DNA of 64,000 nucleotides. Origin: Pseudomonas fluvialis. Lineage in GTDB: Bacteria; Pseudomonadota; Gammaproteobacteria; Pseudomonadales; Pseudomonadaceae. Under the pieces are notes generated by a model, which made no database searches, was not told where the DNA came from, and worked only from the letters and a program-made list of their open reading frames with translations. The first letter of the stretch is position 1. Each line of letters opens with the position of its first letter. Made by a program: the position numbers and the translations under genes. The stretch spans positions 1 through 64,000 of the forward strand of contig NZ_JACHLL010000005.1 in NCBI RefSeq assembly GCF_014207935.1, read 5' to 3'. Shown piece after piece: positions 23,006-34,333 of the stretch.

Positions 23006-25792
23006 ATGGCAGTCAAATCCCCCGCTTTTCGCAAAAAAATCCCACTGCTGGTGACCGGCAGCCTGCTGGCTATGCAGCCGCTGGCCAGCCCGAGCGTATT
23101 TGCCGCCGAGCAGTATGACTGCAAAGCCGGTGCCGCCGGCTGGTCCTGTGCGCCCAAAAGCAACGCCAGCGCCCTGCCACCCCGCCCGGTGCACACGGAA
23201 TCGGCGGTGAGTTCGACCACCGGCATGGCCGTGGCCGGCAAGAGCGCTAGCCAATCGGGCGAGGCTAACGCCAGCTCGGGCACCGAGCAGGTCGCCGACA
23301 GCGACGGCAAGGGGCTGGCCAGCCGCAGTGCCGACTACAGTCATCTCGACTGGGTCCCGCGTGACAAGCTGAACGCCGCCCAGCTGGCGGAAGTCGGCCC
23401 GTATTGCGAAGGCAGCTACATCGAGCCTCAGCGCCCAGGCATGGAAGACGACACGCCGCTGGACGAGTCGCCGATGTTCGTCTCGGCCAAGGCCACCCGC
23501 TTCGAGCAGGAACAGCAGGTTGCCACCCTGGCCGGCGACGTGGTTCTGCGTCAGTCTGGCATGCAGGCCGAGGCCAACGAAGCCCATCTGTACCAGACCG
23601 AAAACCGTGGCGAGCTGGTCGGCAATGTCCGCCTGCGCGACAAGGGCATGCTGATCGTCGGCGACCGCGCCGAGCTGCAACTGGACAACGGTGAGGCGAA
23701 GATCGAAAACGCCGAATATGTGATCCATCAGGGCCATGTGCGCGGCAATGCGGCTTACGTCAAACGCCAGGAAGACGCCATCGTCCGCCTGAAAGACGGT
23801 ACCTATACCCGCTGCGAACCGGGCAACAACGCCTGGCAGCTCAAAGGCAACAACATCAAGCTGAACCCGGCGACCGGCTTCGGCACCGCGACCAACGTCA
23901 CCCTGCGGGTCAAGGATGTACCGGTGTTCTACACCCCTTACATCTATTTCCCGATCGATGACCGTCGGCAGTCCGGTTTCCTCGCGCCCAGCATCGGCAG
24001 CGGCAGCGACACCGGCGTCGCTCTGCAGACGCCGTACTACTTCAACCTGGCGCCGAACTACGACGCCACCCTGTACCCGACCTATATGAGCAATCGCGGG
24101 CTGCTGCTGGAAGGCGAGGGTCGCTACCTGACCCGCAGCAGCGAAGGCTCGGTCGGCGCGGCCTACCTGGACGACCAGGAAGACGAACGCAAACAACAGA
24201 GCGAGTACGAAGATCAGCGCTGGCTGTACAGCTGGCAGCACAAGGGTGGCCTGAATTCGCGCCTGCTGGCTGAGGTCGACTACACCGATATCAGCGACCC
24301 GTACTACTTCCAGGACCTGTCTACCGACCTGGGTATCGACACGCCAACCTACGTCAACCAGCGCGGCACCCTGACCTGGCGTGGCGACAGCTACACCGCA
24401 CGCCTGAATGCGCATGCCTATGAGATGACGACTGTCACCGACGTCACCCCGTACGACCGCCTGCCGCAACTGACCTTGAACGGCAAGCTGCCGTTCCAGC
24501 CAGCCGGCCTGCAGATGAGCTACGGCAGCGAACTGGTACGCTTCGATCGAGACCTGCGCAACGGCAACTTCATCGACGAAAATGGCAATCCCACGCCCTG
24601 GTACGACACTCGCATCAGCGGCCTGGCACGGGCCAACGGTGACCGCGCTCACGTCGAGCCGGGCATCAGCCTGCCAATGGAAGCCACCTATGGTTTCGTC
24701 AAACCGTCGATCAAGTACCTCTACACCGAATACGACCTGGATATCGACAACCAAGGCGAGAACCAGCTGATCGCCAAGGGCCAAGAGTTCCAGAACTCGC
24801 CTGATCGTGGCGTACCGGTCTACAGTCTGGACAGCGGTCTGTACTTCGATCGCAACGCCAACTGGTTCGGTAAATCCTTCCGCCAGACCTTGGAGCCGCG
24901 CGCCTACTACCTGTATGTGCCGACTCGCGAGCAGGACGACATCCCGGTATTCGACACCTCGGAAACCCCGTTCAGCTTCAGCTCGCTGTGGCGTGACAAC
25001 CGCTTCTCCGGCAAGGACCGCATCGGCGACGCCAACCAGCTGTCGCTGGGCGTGACCAACCGCTGGATCGAGCCGAACGGCTTCGAGCGTCAGCGCTTCG
25101 GTATCGGCCAGGCCTACTACTTCCGCGACCGCGAAGTACAGCTGCCAGGCATCGACTACCGCGACAGCGCTGCCGCCCAGGCCGACGAGTCGCCCTACGC
25201 GCTGGAGTACCTGTATCGCTTCAACCGCGACTGGAACCTGTCCTCGGAATTCAACTGGGACCCGGACGTCGACCGTACCCGCTCGGGTAACCTGATGTTC
25301 CACTATCAGCCGGAAAGCAACCCGAACAAGGTGGTCAACTTTGGTTATCGCTACCGCAACGACGCCAACGTCTACAACCCGTCCACCGGTCAGTGGCAAC
25401 TGGGTGGCGGCGATTACACCGACCCGACCACCGGCGAAGTGATCAAGGACTACTACAAGATCGACCAGCACGACGCCTCCGTCATCTGGCCGATGATTCC
25501 GCAGTGGAATGCGATTGCCCGCTGGCAGTATGACTACAACCGCAGCCGCACCCTGGAAGCCTTCGGTGGCTTCGAGTACGACAGCTGCTGCTGGAAACTG
25601 CGCCTGATCAACCGCTACTGGGTCGACTATGACGAATACAGTCTGTCGCCCAACCTGAACGAAGAGGCCGACCGCGGCATCTTCCTGCAAATCGTGCTGA
25701 AAGGCCTCGGCGGGGTCGTTGGCAACAAGGTAGAGACTTTCCTCGACCAGGGCATCCAAGGTTACCGTGAACGTGAAGATCAAGCTTTCTGA
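23006..25792 (+). CDS. lptD: LPS-assembly protein LptD
   Basis: LptD is the outer-membrane barrel that inserts lipopolysaccharide with LptE. The 928-residue protein has a signal peptide ending near SVFAAEQ, an N-terminal OstA/LptA-like beta-jellyroll (about 145-280) with [19 protein letters not shown] repeats, and a large barrel. Cysteines for disulfides are visible near the mature N terminus ([10 protein letters not shown]) and at SCCWKL near the end. The ATG at 23006 begins [11 protein letters not shown] as in pseudomonads; AGGAAG is rather far upstream. surA overlaps its 3' end by 26 nt, joining two outer-membrane biogenesis genes. Confidence 0.96.
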   Translation: MAVKSPAFRKKIPLLVTGSLLAMQPLASPSVFAAEQYDCKAGAAGWSCAPKSNASALPPRPVHTESAVSSTTGMAVAGKSASQSGEANASSGTEQVADSDGKGLASRSADYSHLDWVPRDKLNAAQLAEVGPYCEGSYIEPQRPGMEDDTPLDESPMFVSAKATRFEQEQQVATLAGDVVLRQSGMQAEANEAHLYQTENRGELVGNVRLRDKGMLIVGDRAELQLDNGEAKIENAEYVIHQGHVRGNAAYVKRQEDAIVRLKDGTYTRCEPGNNAWQLKGNNIKLNPATGFGTATNVTLRVKDVPVFYTPYIYFPIDDRRQSGFLAPSIGSGSDTGVALQTPYYFNLAPNYDATLYPTYMSNRGLLLEGEGRYLTRSSEGSVGAAYLDDQEDERKQQSEYEDQRWLYSWQHKGGLNSRLLAEVDYTDISDPYYFQDLSTDLGIDTPTYVNQRGTLTWRGDSYTARLNAHAYEMTTVTDVTPYDRLPQLTLNGKLPFQPAGLQMSYGSELVRFDRDLRNGNFIDENGNPTPWYDTRISGLARANGDRAHVEPGISLPMEATYGFVKPSIKYLYTEYDLDIDNQGENQLIAKGQEFQNSPDRGVPVYSLDSGLYFDRNANWFGKSFRQTLEPRAYYLYVPTREQDDIPVFDTSETPFSFSSLWRDNRFSGKDRIGDANQLSLGVTNRWIEPNGFERQRFGIGQAYYFRDREVQLPGIDYRDSAAAQADESPYALEYLYRFNRDWNLSSEFNWDPDVDRTRSGNLMFHYQPESNPNKVVNFGYRYRNDANVYNPSTGQWQLGGGDYTDPTTGEVIKDYYKIDQHDASVIWPMIPQWNAIARWQYDYNRSRTLEAFGGFEYDSCCWKLRLINRYWVDYDEYSLSPNLNEEADRGIFLQIVLKGLGGVVGNKVETFLDQGIQGYREREDQAF

Positions 25793-27074
25793 TTGCCTGC
25801 GCCCTCTGATGCTGGGCGCCCTCCTCAGCCAGGCCTGCAGCCTGCCGGCCCTGGCTGAAGTCACCGCACTGGACCGCGTGGTGGCCATCGTCGACAACGA
25901 CGTGGTCATGCAGAGCCAGCTCGACCAGCGCCTGCGCGAAGTACAGCAGACCATCGCCAAGCGCGGTGCGGCCCTGCCGCCCGAGCATGTGCTGAGCCAG
26001 CAGGTGCTGGAGCGCCTGATCATCGAGAACATTCAGCTGCAGATCGGCGATCGTTCGGGCATCCGCATCACCGATGAAGAACTGAACCAGGCCGTGGCGA
26101 CCATCGCCCAGCGCAACAACCTGACCGTCGAGCAATTCAGCCAGGCCCTGCAGCGCGACGGTCTGTCCCTGGATGACGCCCGCGAGCAGGTGCGCCGCGA
26201 GATGATCATCAGCCGCGTGCGCCAGCGCCGCGTCGCCGAGCGCATTCAGGTGACCGATCAGGAAGTGGAGAACTTCCTCGCCTCGGACCTGGGCAAGCTG
26301 CAGCTGTCTGAAGAGTTCCGCCTGGCCAATATCCTGATTCCGCTGCCGGAGGGCTCCTCCGCGGAGACCATCCAGGCAGCCCAGCGCCAGGCCGACGAGC
26401 TGTATCAGCAACTGCGCCAGGGCGCCGACTTCGCCCAGCTGGCGATCTCCCGCTCGGCCGGCGATACCGCCCTGGAAGGCGGCGAGCTCGGCTGGCGCAA
26501 GGCCGCCCAGCTGCCACCACCCTTCGATGCCATGGTCAGCGCGCTGAGCAAGGGTGAAGTGACCGAGCCGATCCGCACCGCCAGCGGCTTCAACATCATC
26601 AAGCTGCTCGACAAGCGCGGTGGCGATACCCAGCTGCGCGATGAAGTGCATGTACGCCATATCCTGCTCAAGCCCAGCGAAATCCGCAGCGAAGAACAGA
26701 CCCGCCAACTGGCCGAGCGTCTCTATGAGCGCATTCAGTCCGGTGAAAGCTTCGCCGAACTGGCTAAGACCTTCTCCGAAGACCCAGGCTCTGCCCTCCA
26801 CGGCGGTGAACTGGACTGGATCGATCCAAACGCCCTGGTGCCAGAGTTCCGCGCCGAGATGGAGCAGAGCCAGGTCGGCCAGGTATCCAAGCCGTTCAAG
26901 AGCCCGTTCGGCTACCACGTGCTGGAAGTCCTCGGCCGCCGCGCCACCGACAGCAGCGAGCAGTTCCGCAAGCAACAGGCACTGAGCCTGCTGCGCAACC
27001 GCAAGTACGACCTCGAACTGCAGAGCTGGCTGCGCCAGATCCGCGACGAGGCCTATGTCGAAAGCAAGCTGTAA
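25767..27074 (+). CDS. surA: Periplasmic chaperone and peptidyl-prolyl isomerase SurA
   Basis: SurA escorts outer-membrane proteins, LptD among them, across the periplasm. The 435-residue protein has a signal peptide, the SurA N-terminal domain ([19 protein letters not shown]) and two parvulin domains (about 180-270 and 290-390, the second with [16 protein letters not shown]). It starts at a GTG inside the lptD 3' end; a second GTG two codons later is also possible. A terminator follows directly. Confidence 0.95.
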   Translation: MNVKIKLSDCLRPLMLGALLSQACSLPALAEVTALDRVVAIVDNDVVMQSQLDQRLREVQQTIAKRGAALPPEHVLSQQVLERLIIENIQLQIGDRSGIRITDEELNQAVATIAQRNNLTVEQFSQALQRDGLSLDDAREQVRREMIISRVRQRRVAERIQVTDQEVENFLASDLGKLQLSEEFRLANILIPLPEGSSAETIQAAQRQADELYQQLRQGADFAQLAISRSAGDTALEGGELGWRKAAQLPPPFDAMVSALSKGEVTEPIRTASGFNIIKLLDKRGGDTQLRDEVHVRHILLKPSEIRSEEQTRQLAERLYERIQSGESFAELAKTFSEDPGSALHGGELDWIDPNALVPEFRAEMEQSQVGQVSKPFKSPFGYHVLEVLGRRATDSSEQFRKQQALSLLRNRKYDLELQSWLRQIRDEAYVESKL

Positions 27075-27091
27075 CGGTCTGAGCGATACCC

Positions 27092-27121
27092 AAAAGCCCG
27101 GCACCGCGCCGGGCTTTTTTT
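27092..27121 (+). terminator. Terminator after surA
   Basis: AGCCCGGC (27095-27102) pairs with GCCGGGCT (27108-27115), extended by AAA/TTT, with an ACCGC loop and a T-run to 27121. Confidence 0.92.
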
Positions 27122-27178
27122 CGTCTGGGCGTTATAGACTGAACCGCCGCAACAGCCTGCCATCCCGAGACTGCACGC

Positions 27179-28177
27179 ATGACCTACCCTCTCCCCTTTG
27201 CCCTGACGCCTGGCGAACCGGCCGGTATCGGCCCTGACCTGTGCCTGCTGCTCGCGCGCGAACAGCAGCCTGCCGCACTGGTGGCCGTGGCCAGCCAGCC
27301 CCTGCTGCAGCAACGCGCCCGGGAACTTGGCCTGGCCATCGAGCTGATCAGCGTGACGCCGGACAACCTGCCGATCACCCCGGCCGCTGCTGGCAGCCTT
27401 TACGTCTGGGATACCCCGTTGCATGCCGAGGTCGCTGCCGGCCAGCTGAACGTGCAGAACGGTCCCTACGTCCTGGAAACCCTGCGCAGGGCTGGTGAGG
27501 GCTGCCGCGACGGCCTGTTCGCCGGGATGATCACCGCCCCGGTGCACAAGGGCGTGATCAACGAAGCGGGCATCCCCTTTTCCGGTCACACGGAGTTTCT
27601 TGCCGAGCTGACCGAAACGCCGCAGGTGGTCATGATGCTGGCCACCCGAGGCCTGCGCGTGGCCCTGGTGACCACGCACCTGCCACTGCGCGAGGTGGCC
27701 GACGCCATCACCGCCGAACGTCTTGGCCGGGTGGCGCGCATCCTTCACGCCGACCTGCGAGACAAGTTCGGCATCGCCCACCCGCGCATCCTGGTCTGCG
27801 GCCTCAACCCACATGCCGGTGAAGGCGGCCACCTGGGCCGCGAGGAGATCGAGGTGATAGAGCCTGCGCTCGAAGCGCTGCGTGGCGAGGGGCTGAACCT
27901 GATTGGCCCGCTGCCGGCCGACACACTCTTCACCCCCAAACACCTCGACCACTGCGATGCCGTGCTGGCCATGTACCACGACCAGGGTCTGCCTGTGCTC
28001 AAGTACAAGGGCTTCGGTGCTGCGGTGAACGTGACACTGGGCCTGCCGATCATCCGCACCTCCGTCGACCACGGCACGGCGCTGGATCTGGCCGGCACGG
28101 GCCGCGTCGATACCGGCAGCCTGCAGGTGGCCATCGAGACTGCGCTGGAGATGGCCCGCAGCAGCCAGTCAGCCTGA
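27179..28177 (+). CDS. pdxA: 4-hydroxythreonine-4-phosphate dehydrogenase
   Basis: PdxA makes the aminoketone precursor of pyridoxine 5'-phosphate. The 332-residue protein has the family start [13 protein letters not shown], the zinc-binding histidines in [18 protein letters not shown] and [11 protein letters not shown], and the C-terminal [15 protein letters not shown]. It sits between surA and rsmA in the conserved surA-pdxA-rsmA-apaG-apaH order. Its TGA stop is shared with the first bases of repeat copy B. Confidence 0.95.
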   Translation: MTYPLPFALTPGEPAGIGPDLCLLLAREQQPAALVAVASQPLLQQRARELGLAIELISVTPDNLPITPAAAGSLYVWDTPLHAEVAAGQLNVQNGPYVLETLRRAGEGCRDGLFAGMITAPVHKGVINEAGIPFSGHTEFLAELTETPQVVMMLATRGLRVALVTTHLPLREVADAITAERLGRVARILHADLRDKFGIAHPRILVCGLNPHAGEGGHLGREEIEVIEPALEALRGEGLNLIGPLPADTLFTPKHLDHCDAVLAMYHDQGLPVLKYKGFGAAVNVTLGLPIIRTSVDHGTALDLAGTGRVDTGSLQVAIETALEMARSSQSA

Positions 28178-28319
28178 GAACCTTGTTCAAAGTCTGCTGC
28201 GCGTCGGCCATGCTGCGTTGAAATTGGGCTCAGAATGCTCATTTACAGCATGTAAACTGCGCTTCTTCGCCCAATTTCGCCTTGCCTGGCTCTAGCTCGC
28301 GAGACTTTGAACAGGTTCT
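28177..28319. repeat. Palindromic MITE-like intergenic repeat, copy B
   Basis: A 143-bp element collinear with copy A (20265-20406), with terminal inverted repeats AGAACCTTGTTCAAAGTCT and AGACTTTGAACAGGTTCT. Its stems differ from copy A in both arms: GCCATGC/GCCTGGC (28207-28213 with 28284-28290) and GAAATTGGGC/GCCCAATTTC (28220-28229 with 28269-28278). It interrupts the pdxA-rsmA spacing. Confidence 0.85.
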
Positions 28320-28415
28320 GAGTCGCTGCGAGAGAACCCTGCGACCTGTTAAGCTTGCACCTCCGCCGGACCGGTCACAGCCCGTCCGGCCTGACCGTTT
28401 TTCGAGCACCCGTCC

Positions 28416-29222
28416 ATGAGCGAACTCTACGTCCACCGCGCGCGCAAACGCTTCGGCCAGAACTTTCTGCACGATGCCGGCGTGATCCATCGCATTCTGC
28501 GCGCGATCCACGCCAAGGCCGGCCAGCACCTGCTGGAAATTGGCCCTGGCCAGGGCGCACTGACCGAAGGCCTGATCGGCAGCGGCGCCAAGCTGGACGT
28601 GATCGAGCTGGACCAGGATCTGGTGCCGCTGCTCAAGCTGCGTTTCGGCATCAACCCGCAGTTCACCCTGCACCAGGGCGATGCCCTGAAGTTCGACTTC
28701 GCCAGCATCGGGAGCCCGAGCGACAAGCTGCGGGTGGTCGGCAACCTGCCGTACAACATTTCCACCCCGCTGATCTTCCACCTCCTCGACCATGCCGACG
28801 TGATCGAGGACATGCACTTCATGCTGCAAAAGGAAGTGGTCGAGCGTCTGGCAGCCGAGCCAGGCGGTGGCGACTGGGGCCGACTGTCGATCATGGTGCA
28901 GTACTACTGCCGCGTTGAGCACCTGTTCAACGTCGGCCCCGGTGCGTTCAATCCGCCGCCCAAGGTCGACTCAGCCATCGTCCGTCTGGTGCCGCATGCC
29001 GTCCTGCCGCACCCGGCCAAGGACGCCAAGTTGCTGGAGCGCGTGGTGCGCGAAGCTTTCAACATGCGCCGCAAAACCCTGCGTAATACCCTCAAGCAAC
29101 TGCTGAGCAACGAAGACATCGAAGCCGCGGCCGTCGATGGCAGCCTGCGCCCCGAACAGCTCGACCTGGCCGCCTTTGTGCGTCTAGCCGACCGTCTGGC
29201 CGAGCGCGGCCTCCCTGCCTGA
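28416..29222 (+). CDS. rsmA: 16S rRNA (A1518/A1519) dimethyltransferase
   Basis: RsmA (KsgA) dimethylates two adenosines at the 3' end of 16S rRNA in late 30S assembly. The 268-residue protein carries [14 protein letters not shown], the SAM motif [14 protein letters not shown] and the catalytic [15 protein letters not shown]. Repeat copy B lies between pdxA and this gene, so it may have its own promoter. Confidence 0.96.
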   Translation: MSELYVHRARKRFGQNFLHDAGVIHRILRAIHAKAGQHLLEIGPGQGALTEGLIGSGAKLDVIELDQDLVPLLKLRFGINPQFTLHQGDALKFDFASIGSPSDKLRVVGNLPYNISTPLIFHLLDHADVIEDMHFMLQKEVVERLAAEPGGGDWGRLSIMVQYYCRVEHLFNVGPGAFNPPPKVDSAIVRLVPHAVLPHPAKDAKLLERVVREAFNMRRKTLRNTLKQLLSNEDIEAAAVDGSLRPEQLDLAAFVRLADRLAERGLPA

Positions 29223-29240
29223 TTGCGCCAAGGACTAACC

Positions 29241-29624
29241 ATGAGCCAGCCTGCGCCCTACCAGATCGATGTCAGCGTCACTACGCGCTACCTACCGGAA
29301 CAGTCGCAGCCGGAGCAGAACCGCTTCGCCTTCTCCTACACAGTCATCATCAGCAACAACGGCGGTCTGCCTGCGAAACTGACCAGCCGTCACTGGATCA
29401 TCACCGATGGCGACGCCCGCGTGCAGGAAGTCCGCGGCCCCGGCGTGATCGGCCAGCAGCCGACCATCGAGCCGGGCGCCAGTCACACCTACAGCAGCGG
29501 TACCGTGCTGGCCACCCGCGTTGGCATCATGCAGGGCAGCTACCAGATGCTGGGCGCCGACGGCACGAAGTTCGACGCCGAGATCAAACCCTTCCGCCTG
29601 GCGGTACCGGGGGCCCTGCACTGA
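29241..29624 (+). CDS. apaG: ApaG/DUF525 family protein
   Basis: A 127-residue fibronectin-III-like protein of the ApaG family, with [34 protein letters not shown] and [11 protein letters not shown]. Its biochemical role is unsettled. The ATG at 29241 follows AAGGAC. It ends by sharing TGATG with the start of apaH, the usual arrangement. Confidence 0.95.
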   Translation: MSQPAPYQIDVSVTTRYLPEQSQPEQNRFAFSYTVIISNNGGLPAKLTSRHWIITDGDARVQEVRGPGVIGQQPTIEPGASHTYSSGTVLATRVGIMQGSYQMLGADGTKFDAEIKPFRLAVPGALH

Positions 29625-30457
29625 TGGCGCTGTATGCCGTCGGCGATCTGCAGGGCTGCCTCGAGCCCCTGCAATGCTTGCTGCAAAAGGTCAATTTCAA
29701 TCCGCAGATCGACCGTCTGTGGCTGGTTGGCGATCTGGTCAACCGCGGCCCGCAGTCGCTGGAAACCCTGCGTTTTCTCTATGGCATGCGCCAGTCCGTG
29801 ACCTGCGTGCTGGGCAACCATGACCTGCACCTGCTGGCGGTGGCCTACAACATTGAGCGCCTGAAAAAAGCCGACACCCTGCGCGAGATCATCGAGGCCC
29901 CCGACTGCGACCAGTTGATCAACTGGCTGCGCCAGCAGAAGCTGATGCACTACGACCCAGTGCGCGATGTAGCGATGGTCCACGCCGGCCTGCCGCCGCA
30001 GTGGAGCATCCGCAAGGCGCTCAAGCGCGCTGCCGAAGTCGAGGCCGTGCTGCGCGACGACGACGCCCTGCCGCTGTTTCTCGACGGCATGTACGGCAAC
30101 GAGCCCACCCGCTGGAGCGGCAAGCTCAAGGGCATCGAGCGCCTGCGGGTGATCACCAACTGCCTGACCCGCCTGCGCTTCTGCACCGCCGACGGCACCC
30201 TCGACCTCAAGAGCAAGGAAGGCGTCGGTACCGCCCCCAGTGGCTATGCCCCCTGGTTCAGCTGGCCGCAGCGCAAGAGCCGTGGCCAGCGCATCCTGTT
30301 CGGTCACTGGGCCGCTCTTGAAGGCAATTGCAAGGAACCCGGCGTCATCGCCCTCGACAGCGGCTGCGTCTGGGGCGGCAAGATGACCCTGCTGAACGTC
30401 GACAGCGGCGAAATGCACCGCTGCGCCTGCAGTCGCCCCGCCAACCTGAAAAGCTGA
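29624..30457 (+). CDS. apaH: Symmetrical bis(5'-nucleosyl)-tetraphosphatase
   Basis: ApaH splits Ap4A into two ADP, removes alarmone dinucleotides and can remove Np4 caps from RNA. The 277-residue metallophosphatase has [27 protein letters not shown] and [10 protein letters not shown]. It overlaps apaG by one base. Confidence 0.96.
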   Translation: MALYAVGDLQGCLEPLQCLLQKVNFNPQIDRLWLVGDLVNRGPQSLETLRFLYGMRQSVTCVLGNHDLHLLAVAYNIERLKKADTLREIIEAPDCDQLINWLRQQKLMHYDPVRDVAMVHAGLPPQWSIRKALKRAAEVEAVLRDDDALPLFLDGMYGNEPTRWSGKLKGIERLRVITNCLTRLRFCTADGTLDLKSKEGVGTAPSGYAPWFSWPQRKSRGQRILFGHWAALEGNCKEPGVIALDSGCVWGGKMTLLNVDSGEMHRCACSRPANLKS

Positions 30458-30465
30458 GAACGACC

Positions 30466-30795
30466 ATGAGCGAGTTTCAACGCATCGCCCCGGAACAGGC
30501 CCGCCCCCTGCTGCAACAGGGCGCCCAACTGGTGGATATCCGCGATCCGCAGAGCTTTGCCGCCGGTCATATGATTGGCGCCGTGCATCTGGACAACCAT
30601 TCGCTGCCGGACTTCATTGCCGGCGCCGACTTCGACAAGCCGCTGGTGGTGGTTTGCTACCACGGCAACTCCAGTCAGAGTGCCGCAGCCTATCTGGCCC
30701 ATCAGGGCTTCAGCGAGGTCTACAGCCTGGATGGCGGCTTCGAACTGTGGCGCAGCCTCTACCCGCAGGACACGGCGCAAAGCCCCGCCGAATAA
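30466..30795 (+). CDS. glpE: Thiosulfate sulfurtransferase GlpE
   Basis: A 109-residue single-domain rhodanese with the active-site loop [13 protein letters not shown] (cysteine 64). It moves sulfane sulfur from thiosulfate to cyanide or a thiol acceptor. The ATG at 30466 is 8 nt after apaH, and longer upstream frames fall inside apaH. Confidence 0.92.
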   Translation: MSEFQRIAPEQARPLLQQGAQLVDIRDPQSFAAGHMIGAVHLDNHSLPDFIAGADFDKPLVVVCYHGNSSQSAAAYLAHQGFSEVYSLDGGFELWRSLYPQDTAQSPAE

Positions 30796-31072
30796 TTTTG
30801 CGCCCGCCCAGCCCGCAGCCAGCGCGGGCTTATCACCGGTTCAAAGCCCTCTTGTTACAAAGCCGCTCCCCCTTGCGGCCTTGACCCTCGCCAAAGCGAA
30901 CTATCCTTAGCCTCAGGCCATCCAAAACAGCGGAGAGCCGGCACACCGGTTCCGGGGCCTTCGGCAGCGACTTTAGGTGTTCTGGGGGATGTTCATCGGT
31001 CACGCCCGTGGCCGCCCGCCTGCACCCGCCCGATACCCCGAGCCGGCTCCAGTCAGCGAGCGAGGTGAGGTC

Positions 31073-32995
31073 ATGAGCATCTTCAGCCACTTCCAGCAAC
31101 GTTTCGAGTCGACCCGGCAGGAAGAGATTTCCCTGCAGGAGTACCTGGAAATCTGCAAGCAGGACCGCAGTGCCTATGCCACGGCGGCCGAACGCATGCT
31201 AATGGCCATCGGCGAGCCGGAGCTTTTCGACACTGCCCACGACCCGCGGCTGTCGCGGATCTTCTCCAACAAGGTAATCCGCCGCTATCCGGCCTTCGCC
31301 GACTTTCATGGCATGGAGGAATGCATCGACCAGATCGTCGCGTTCTTCCGCCATGCTGCCCAGGGTTTGGAGGAGAAGAAGCAGATTCTCTATCTGCTGG
31401 GCCCGGTGGGCGGTGGCAAGTCGTCGCTGGCCGAGAAGCTCAAGCACCTGATTGAGCATGTGCCCTTCTACGCCATCAAGGGCTCACCGGTGTACGAGTC
31501 ACCGCTGGGGCTGTTCAACGCCGACGAAGACGGCGCCATCCTCGAAGAGGACTACGGCATCCCGCAGCGTTACCTGAACTCGATCATGTCGCCCTGGGCC
31601 ACCAAGCGCCTGGCCGAGTTCGGCGGCGACATCAGCCAGTTCCGTGTGGTCAAGCTGTACCCGTCCATCCTCAACCAGATCGCCGTGGCCAAAACCGAGC
31701 CGGGCGATGAAAACAACCAGGACATCTCCGCCCTGGTGGGCAAGGTGGATATCCGCAAGCTGGAGGAGTTCCCGCAGAACGACGCCGATGCCTACAGCTA
31801 CTCAGGCGCGCTGTGCCGGGCCAACCAGGGCCTGATGGAGTTCGTCGAGATGTTCAAGGCACCGATCAAGGTGCTGCACCCGTTGCTCACCGCCACCCAG
31901 GAGGGCAACTACAACAGCACCGAGGGGCTTGGCGCACTGCCTTTCAGCGGCGTCATCCTGGCCCACTCCAACGAATCGGAGTGGCACAGCTTCCGCAACA
32001 ACAAGAACAACGAGGCCTTCATCGACCGCATCTACATCGTCAAGGTGCCCTACTGCCTGCGCGTGTCCGACGAGGTGAAAATCTACGACAAGCTGCTGGC
32101 CAATAGCTCCCTGGCGCGCGCCCACTGTGCGCCGGATACCCTGAAGATGCTGGCGCAGTTCTCCGTGCTTTCTCGCCTGAAGGAGCCGGACAACTCCAAC
32201 GTCTACTCGAAGATGCGCGTGTACGACGGCGAGAATCTCAAGGACACCGACCCCAAGGCCAAGTCACTGCAGGAATACCGCGACACCGCCGGCGTGGATG
32301 AAGGCATGAACGGCCTGTCGACCCGCTTCGCCTTCAAGATTCTGTCCAAGGTGTTCAACTTCGACCCCCACGAAATCGCCGCCAACCCGGTGCACCTGCT
32401 CTATGTGCTGGAGCAGCAGATCGAGCAGGAGCAGTTCCCGGCGGAGACCCGCGAGCGCTATCTGCGCTACATCAAAGAGTACCTGGCGCCGCGCTACGTC
32501 GAGTTCATCGGCAAGGAAATTCAGACCGCCTATCTGGAGTCCTACAGCGAATACGGGCAGAACATCTTCGACCGCTATGTGCTGTACGCCGACTTCTGGA
32601 TTCAGGATCAGGAATACCGCGACCCGGAAACCGGCGAGATCCTCAACCGAGCCTCGCTCAACGAGGAGCTGGAAAAGATCGAGAAACCGGCCGGCATCAG
32701 CAACCCGAAGGATTTCCGCAACGAGATCGTCAACTTCGTGCTGCGCGCGCGGGCCAACAACAACGGCAAGAACCCAACCTGGATGTCCTACGAGAAGCTG
32801 CGCGTGGTGATCGAGAAGAAGATGTTCTCCAACACCGAGGACCTGCTGCCGGTCATCAGCTTCAACGCCAAGGGCAGCAAGGACGATCAGCAGAAGCACA
32901 ACGACTTCGTGCGGCGCATGGTCGAGCGCGGCTACACCGAGAAGCAGGTGCGCCTGCTGTCGGAGTGGTACCTGCGCGTGCGCAAGTCGCAGTAA
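31073..32995 (+). CDS. prkA: PrkA-type serine protein kinase
   Basis: A 640-residue PrkA/YeaG protein with an N-terminal AAA module (Walker A GPVGGGKSS near residue 110) and a C-terminal PrkA kinase-like domain. In enterics YeaG and YeaH help survive nutrient and nitrogen stress. The ATG at 31073 is preceded by GAGGTGAGG and starts MSIFSHFQQRFESTRQEE. The 277-bp space upstream (30796-31072) may hold its promoter, but I saw no clear sigma-54 or sigma-70 site. It leads a three-gene prkA-yeaH-spoVR operon. Confidence 0.94.
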   Translation: MSIFSHFQQRFESTRQEEISLQEYLEICKQDRSAYATAAERMLMAIGEPELFDTAHDPRLSRIFSNKVIRRYPAFADFHGMEECIDQIVAFFRHAAQGLEEKKQILYLLGPVGGGKSSLAEKLKHLIEHVPFYAIKGSPVYESPLGLFNADEDGAILEEDYGIPQRYLNSIMSPWATKRLAEFGGDISQFRVVKLYPSILNQIAVAKTEPGDENNQDISALVGKVDIRKLEEFPQNDADAYSYSGALCRANQGLMEFVEMFKAPIKVLHPLLTATQEGNYNSTEGLGALPFSGVILAHSNESEWHSFRNNKNNEAFIDRIYIVKVPYCLRVSDEVKIYDKLLANSSLARAHCAPDTLKMLAQFSVLSRLKEPDNSNVYSKMRVYDGENLKDTDPKAKSLQEYRDTAGVDEGMNGLSTRFAFKILSKVFNFDPHEIAANPVHLLYVLEQQIEQEQFPAETRERYLRYIKEYLAPRYVEFIGKEIQTAYLESYSEYGQNIFDRYVLYADFWIQDQEYRDPETGEILNRASLNEELEKIEKPAGISNPKDFRNEIVNFVLRARANNNGKNPTWMSYEKLRVVIEKKMFSNTEDLLPVISFNAKGSKDDQQKHNDFVRRMVERGYTEKQVRLLSEWYLRVRKSQ

Positions 32996-33061
32996 GCGCG
33001 TGGCGCCGGCGGGCCATGCGGCCCGCCGTGCGGCCCCCTGAGCCTGGCCCGGAGAACGGCT

Positions 33062-34333
33062 ATGAGCTACGTCATCGACCGGCGGCTGAACGGCAAGAAC
33101 AAGAGCACAGTCAACCGCCAGCGCTTCCTGCGCCGCTACCGCGAGCACATCAAGAAAGCGGTGGAGGACGCGGTCAGCCGCCGCTCCATCACCGACATGG
33201 AACACGGCGAACAGATCAGCATCCCCGGCCGCGACATCGACGAGCCAGTGCTGCACCACGGCCGTGGCGGTCGGCAGACCCAGGTGCACCCAGGCAATAA
33301 GGAGTTCACCAGCGGCGAGCACATCAGCCGGCCCCAAGGCGGTGCCGGTGGACGCGGCAGCGGCAAGGCGAGCAATTCCGGTGAAGGCATGGACGAGTTC
33401 GTCTTCCAGATCACCCAGGACGAATTCCTTGACTTCATGTTCGAGGACCTGGCCCTGCCCAATCTGGTCAAGCGTCACCTGGCCGGTATCGACAGTTTCA
33501 AGACGGTGCGGGCCGGCATCAGCAACGAAGGCAATCCGTCGCGCATCAATATTGTCCGCACCTTGAGGTCCGCGCATGCGCGGCGCATCGCCCTGTCCGG
33601 CTCCAGCCGCGGCAAACTGAAACTGGCACTGACCGAACTGGATCGTCTGAAAAACGAAGAGCCGGACAACCTCACCGATATCGCCGCCACCGAGGAAGAG
33701 ATCGCCCGCCTGCGCCGGCGTATCGACAAGGTGCCGTTCCTCGACACCTTCGACCTCAAGTACAACCTGCTGAGCAAGCAGCCCAACCCGACCTCCAAGG
33801 CCGTGATGTTCTGCATCATGGACGTGTCCGGCTCGATGACCCAGGCCACCAAGGACATCGCCAAGCGCTTCTTCATCCTCCTCTACCTATTCCTCAAGCG
33901 CAGCTACGACAAGATCGAGGTGGTGTTTATCCGCCACCATACGAGTGCCAAGGAGGTCGACGAGGAAGAGTTCTTCTACTCACGGGAAACCGGCGGCACC
34001 ATCGTTTCCAGCGCGTTGAAACTGATGCAGGAAGTCATGGCCGAGCGCTACCCGGCCCATGAGTGGAACATCTACGGCGCCCAGGCCTCTGACGGCGACA
34101 ACTGGAACGACGACTCGCCCGTGTGCCGCGAAATCCTGCTGAAGCAGATCATGCCGTTCATGCAGTACTTCACCTACGTCGAGATCACCCCGCGCGAACA
34201 CCAGGCCCTGTGGTTCGAATATGAAAACGTGGGCGAAGCCTTCCCCGACAGTTTCGCCCAGCAGCAGATCGTCGCCGCCGCCGATATCTACCCGGTGTTC
34301 CGCGAACTGTTCCAGAGGAGGATCAGCGCATGA
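33062..34333 (+). CDS. yeaH: YeaH/DUF444 family protein
   Basis: A 423-residue DUF444 protein with a von Willebrand A-like C-terminal half ([17 protein letters not shown] holds a MIDAS-type DxSxS). A charged coiled segment sits around 190-220 and a glycine-rich linker around 95-105. It is paired with PrkA in many bacteria; the molecular role is unknown. The end overlaps the SpoVR gene start by ATGA. Confidence 0.92.
   Translation: MSYVIDRRLNGKNKSTVNRQRFLRRYREHIKKAVEDAVSRRSITDMEHGEQISIPGRDIDEPVLHHGRGGRQTQVHPGNKEFTSGEHISRPQGGAGGRGSGKASNSGEGMDEFVFQITQDEFLDFMFEDLALPNLVKRHLAGIDSFKTVRAGISNEGNPSRINIVRTLRSAHARRIALSGSSRGKLKLALTELDRLKNEEPDNLTDIAATEEEIARLRRRIDKVPFLDTFDLKYNLLSKQPNPTSKAVMFCIMDVSGSMTQATKDIAKRFFILLYLFLKRSYDKIEVVFIRHHTSAKEVDEEEFFYSRETGGTIVSSALKLMQEVMAERYPAHEWNIYGAQASDGDNWNDDSPVCREILLKQIMPFMQYFTYVEITPREHQALWFEYENVGEAFPDSFAQQQIVAAADIYPVFRELFQRRISA

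Noticed and set aside
22928..26032. A 1034-codon frame opposite lptD
   Set aside because: It mirrors the lptD/surA frame in GC-rich sequence and has no family features; lptD and surA on the plus strand are certain.
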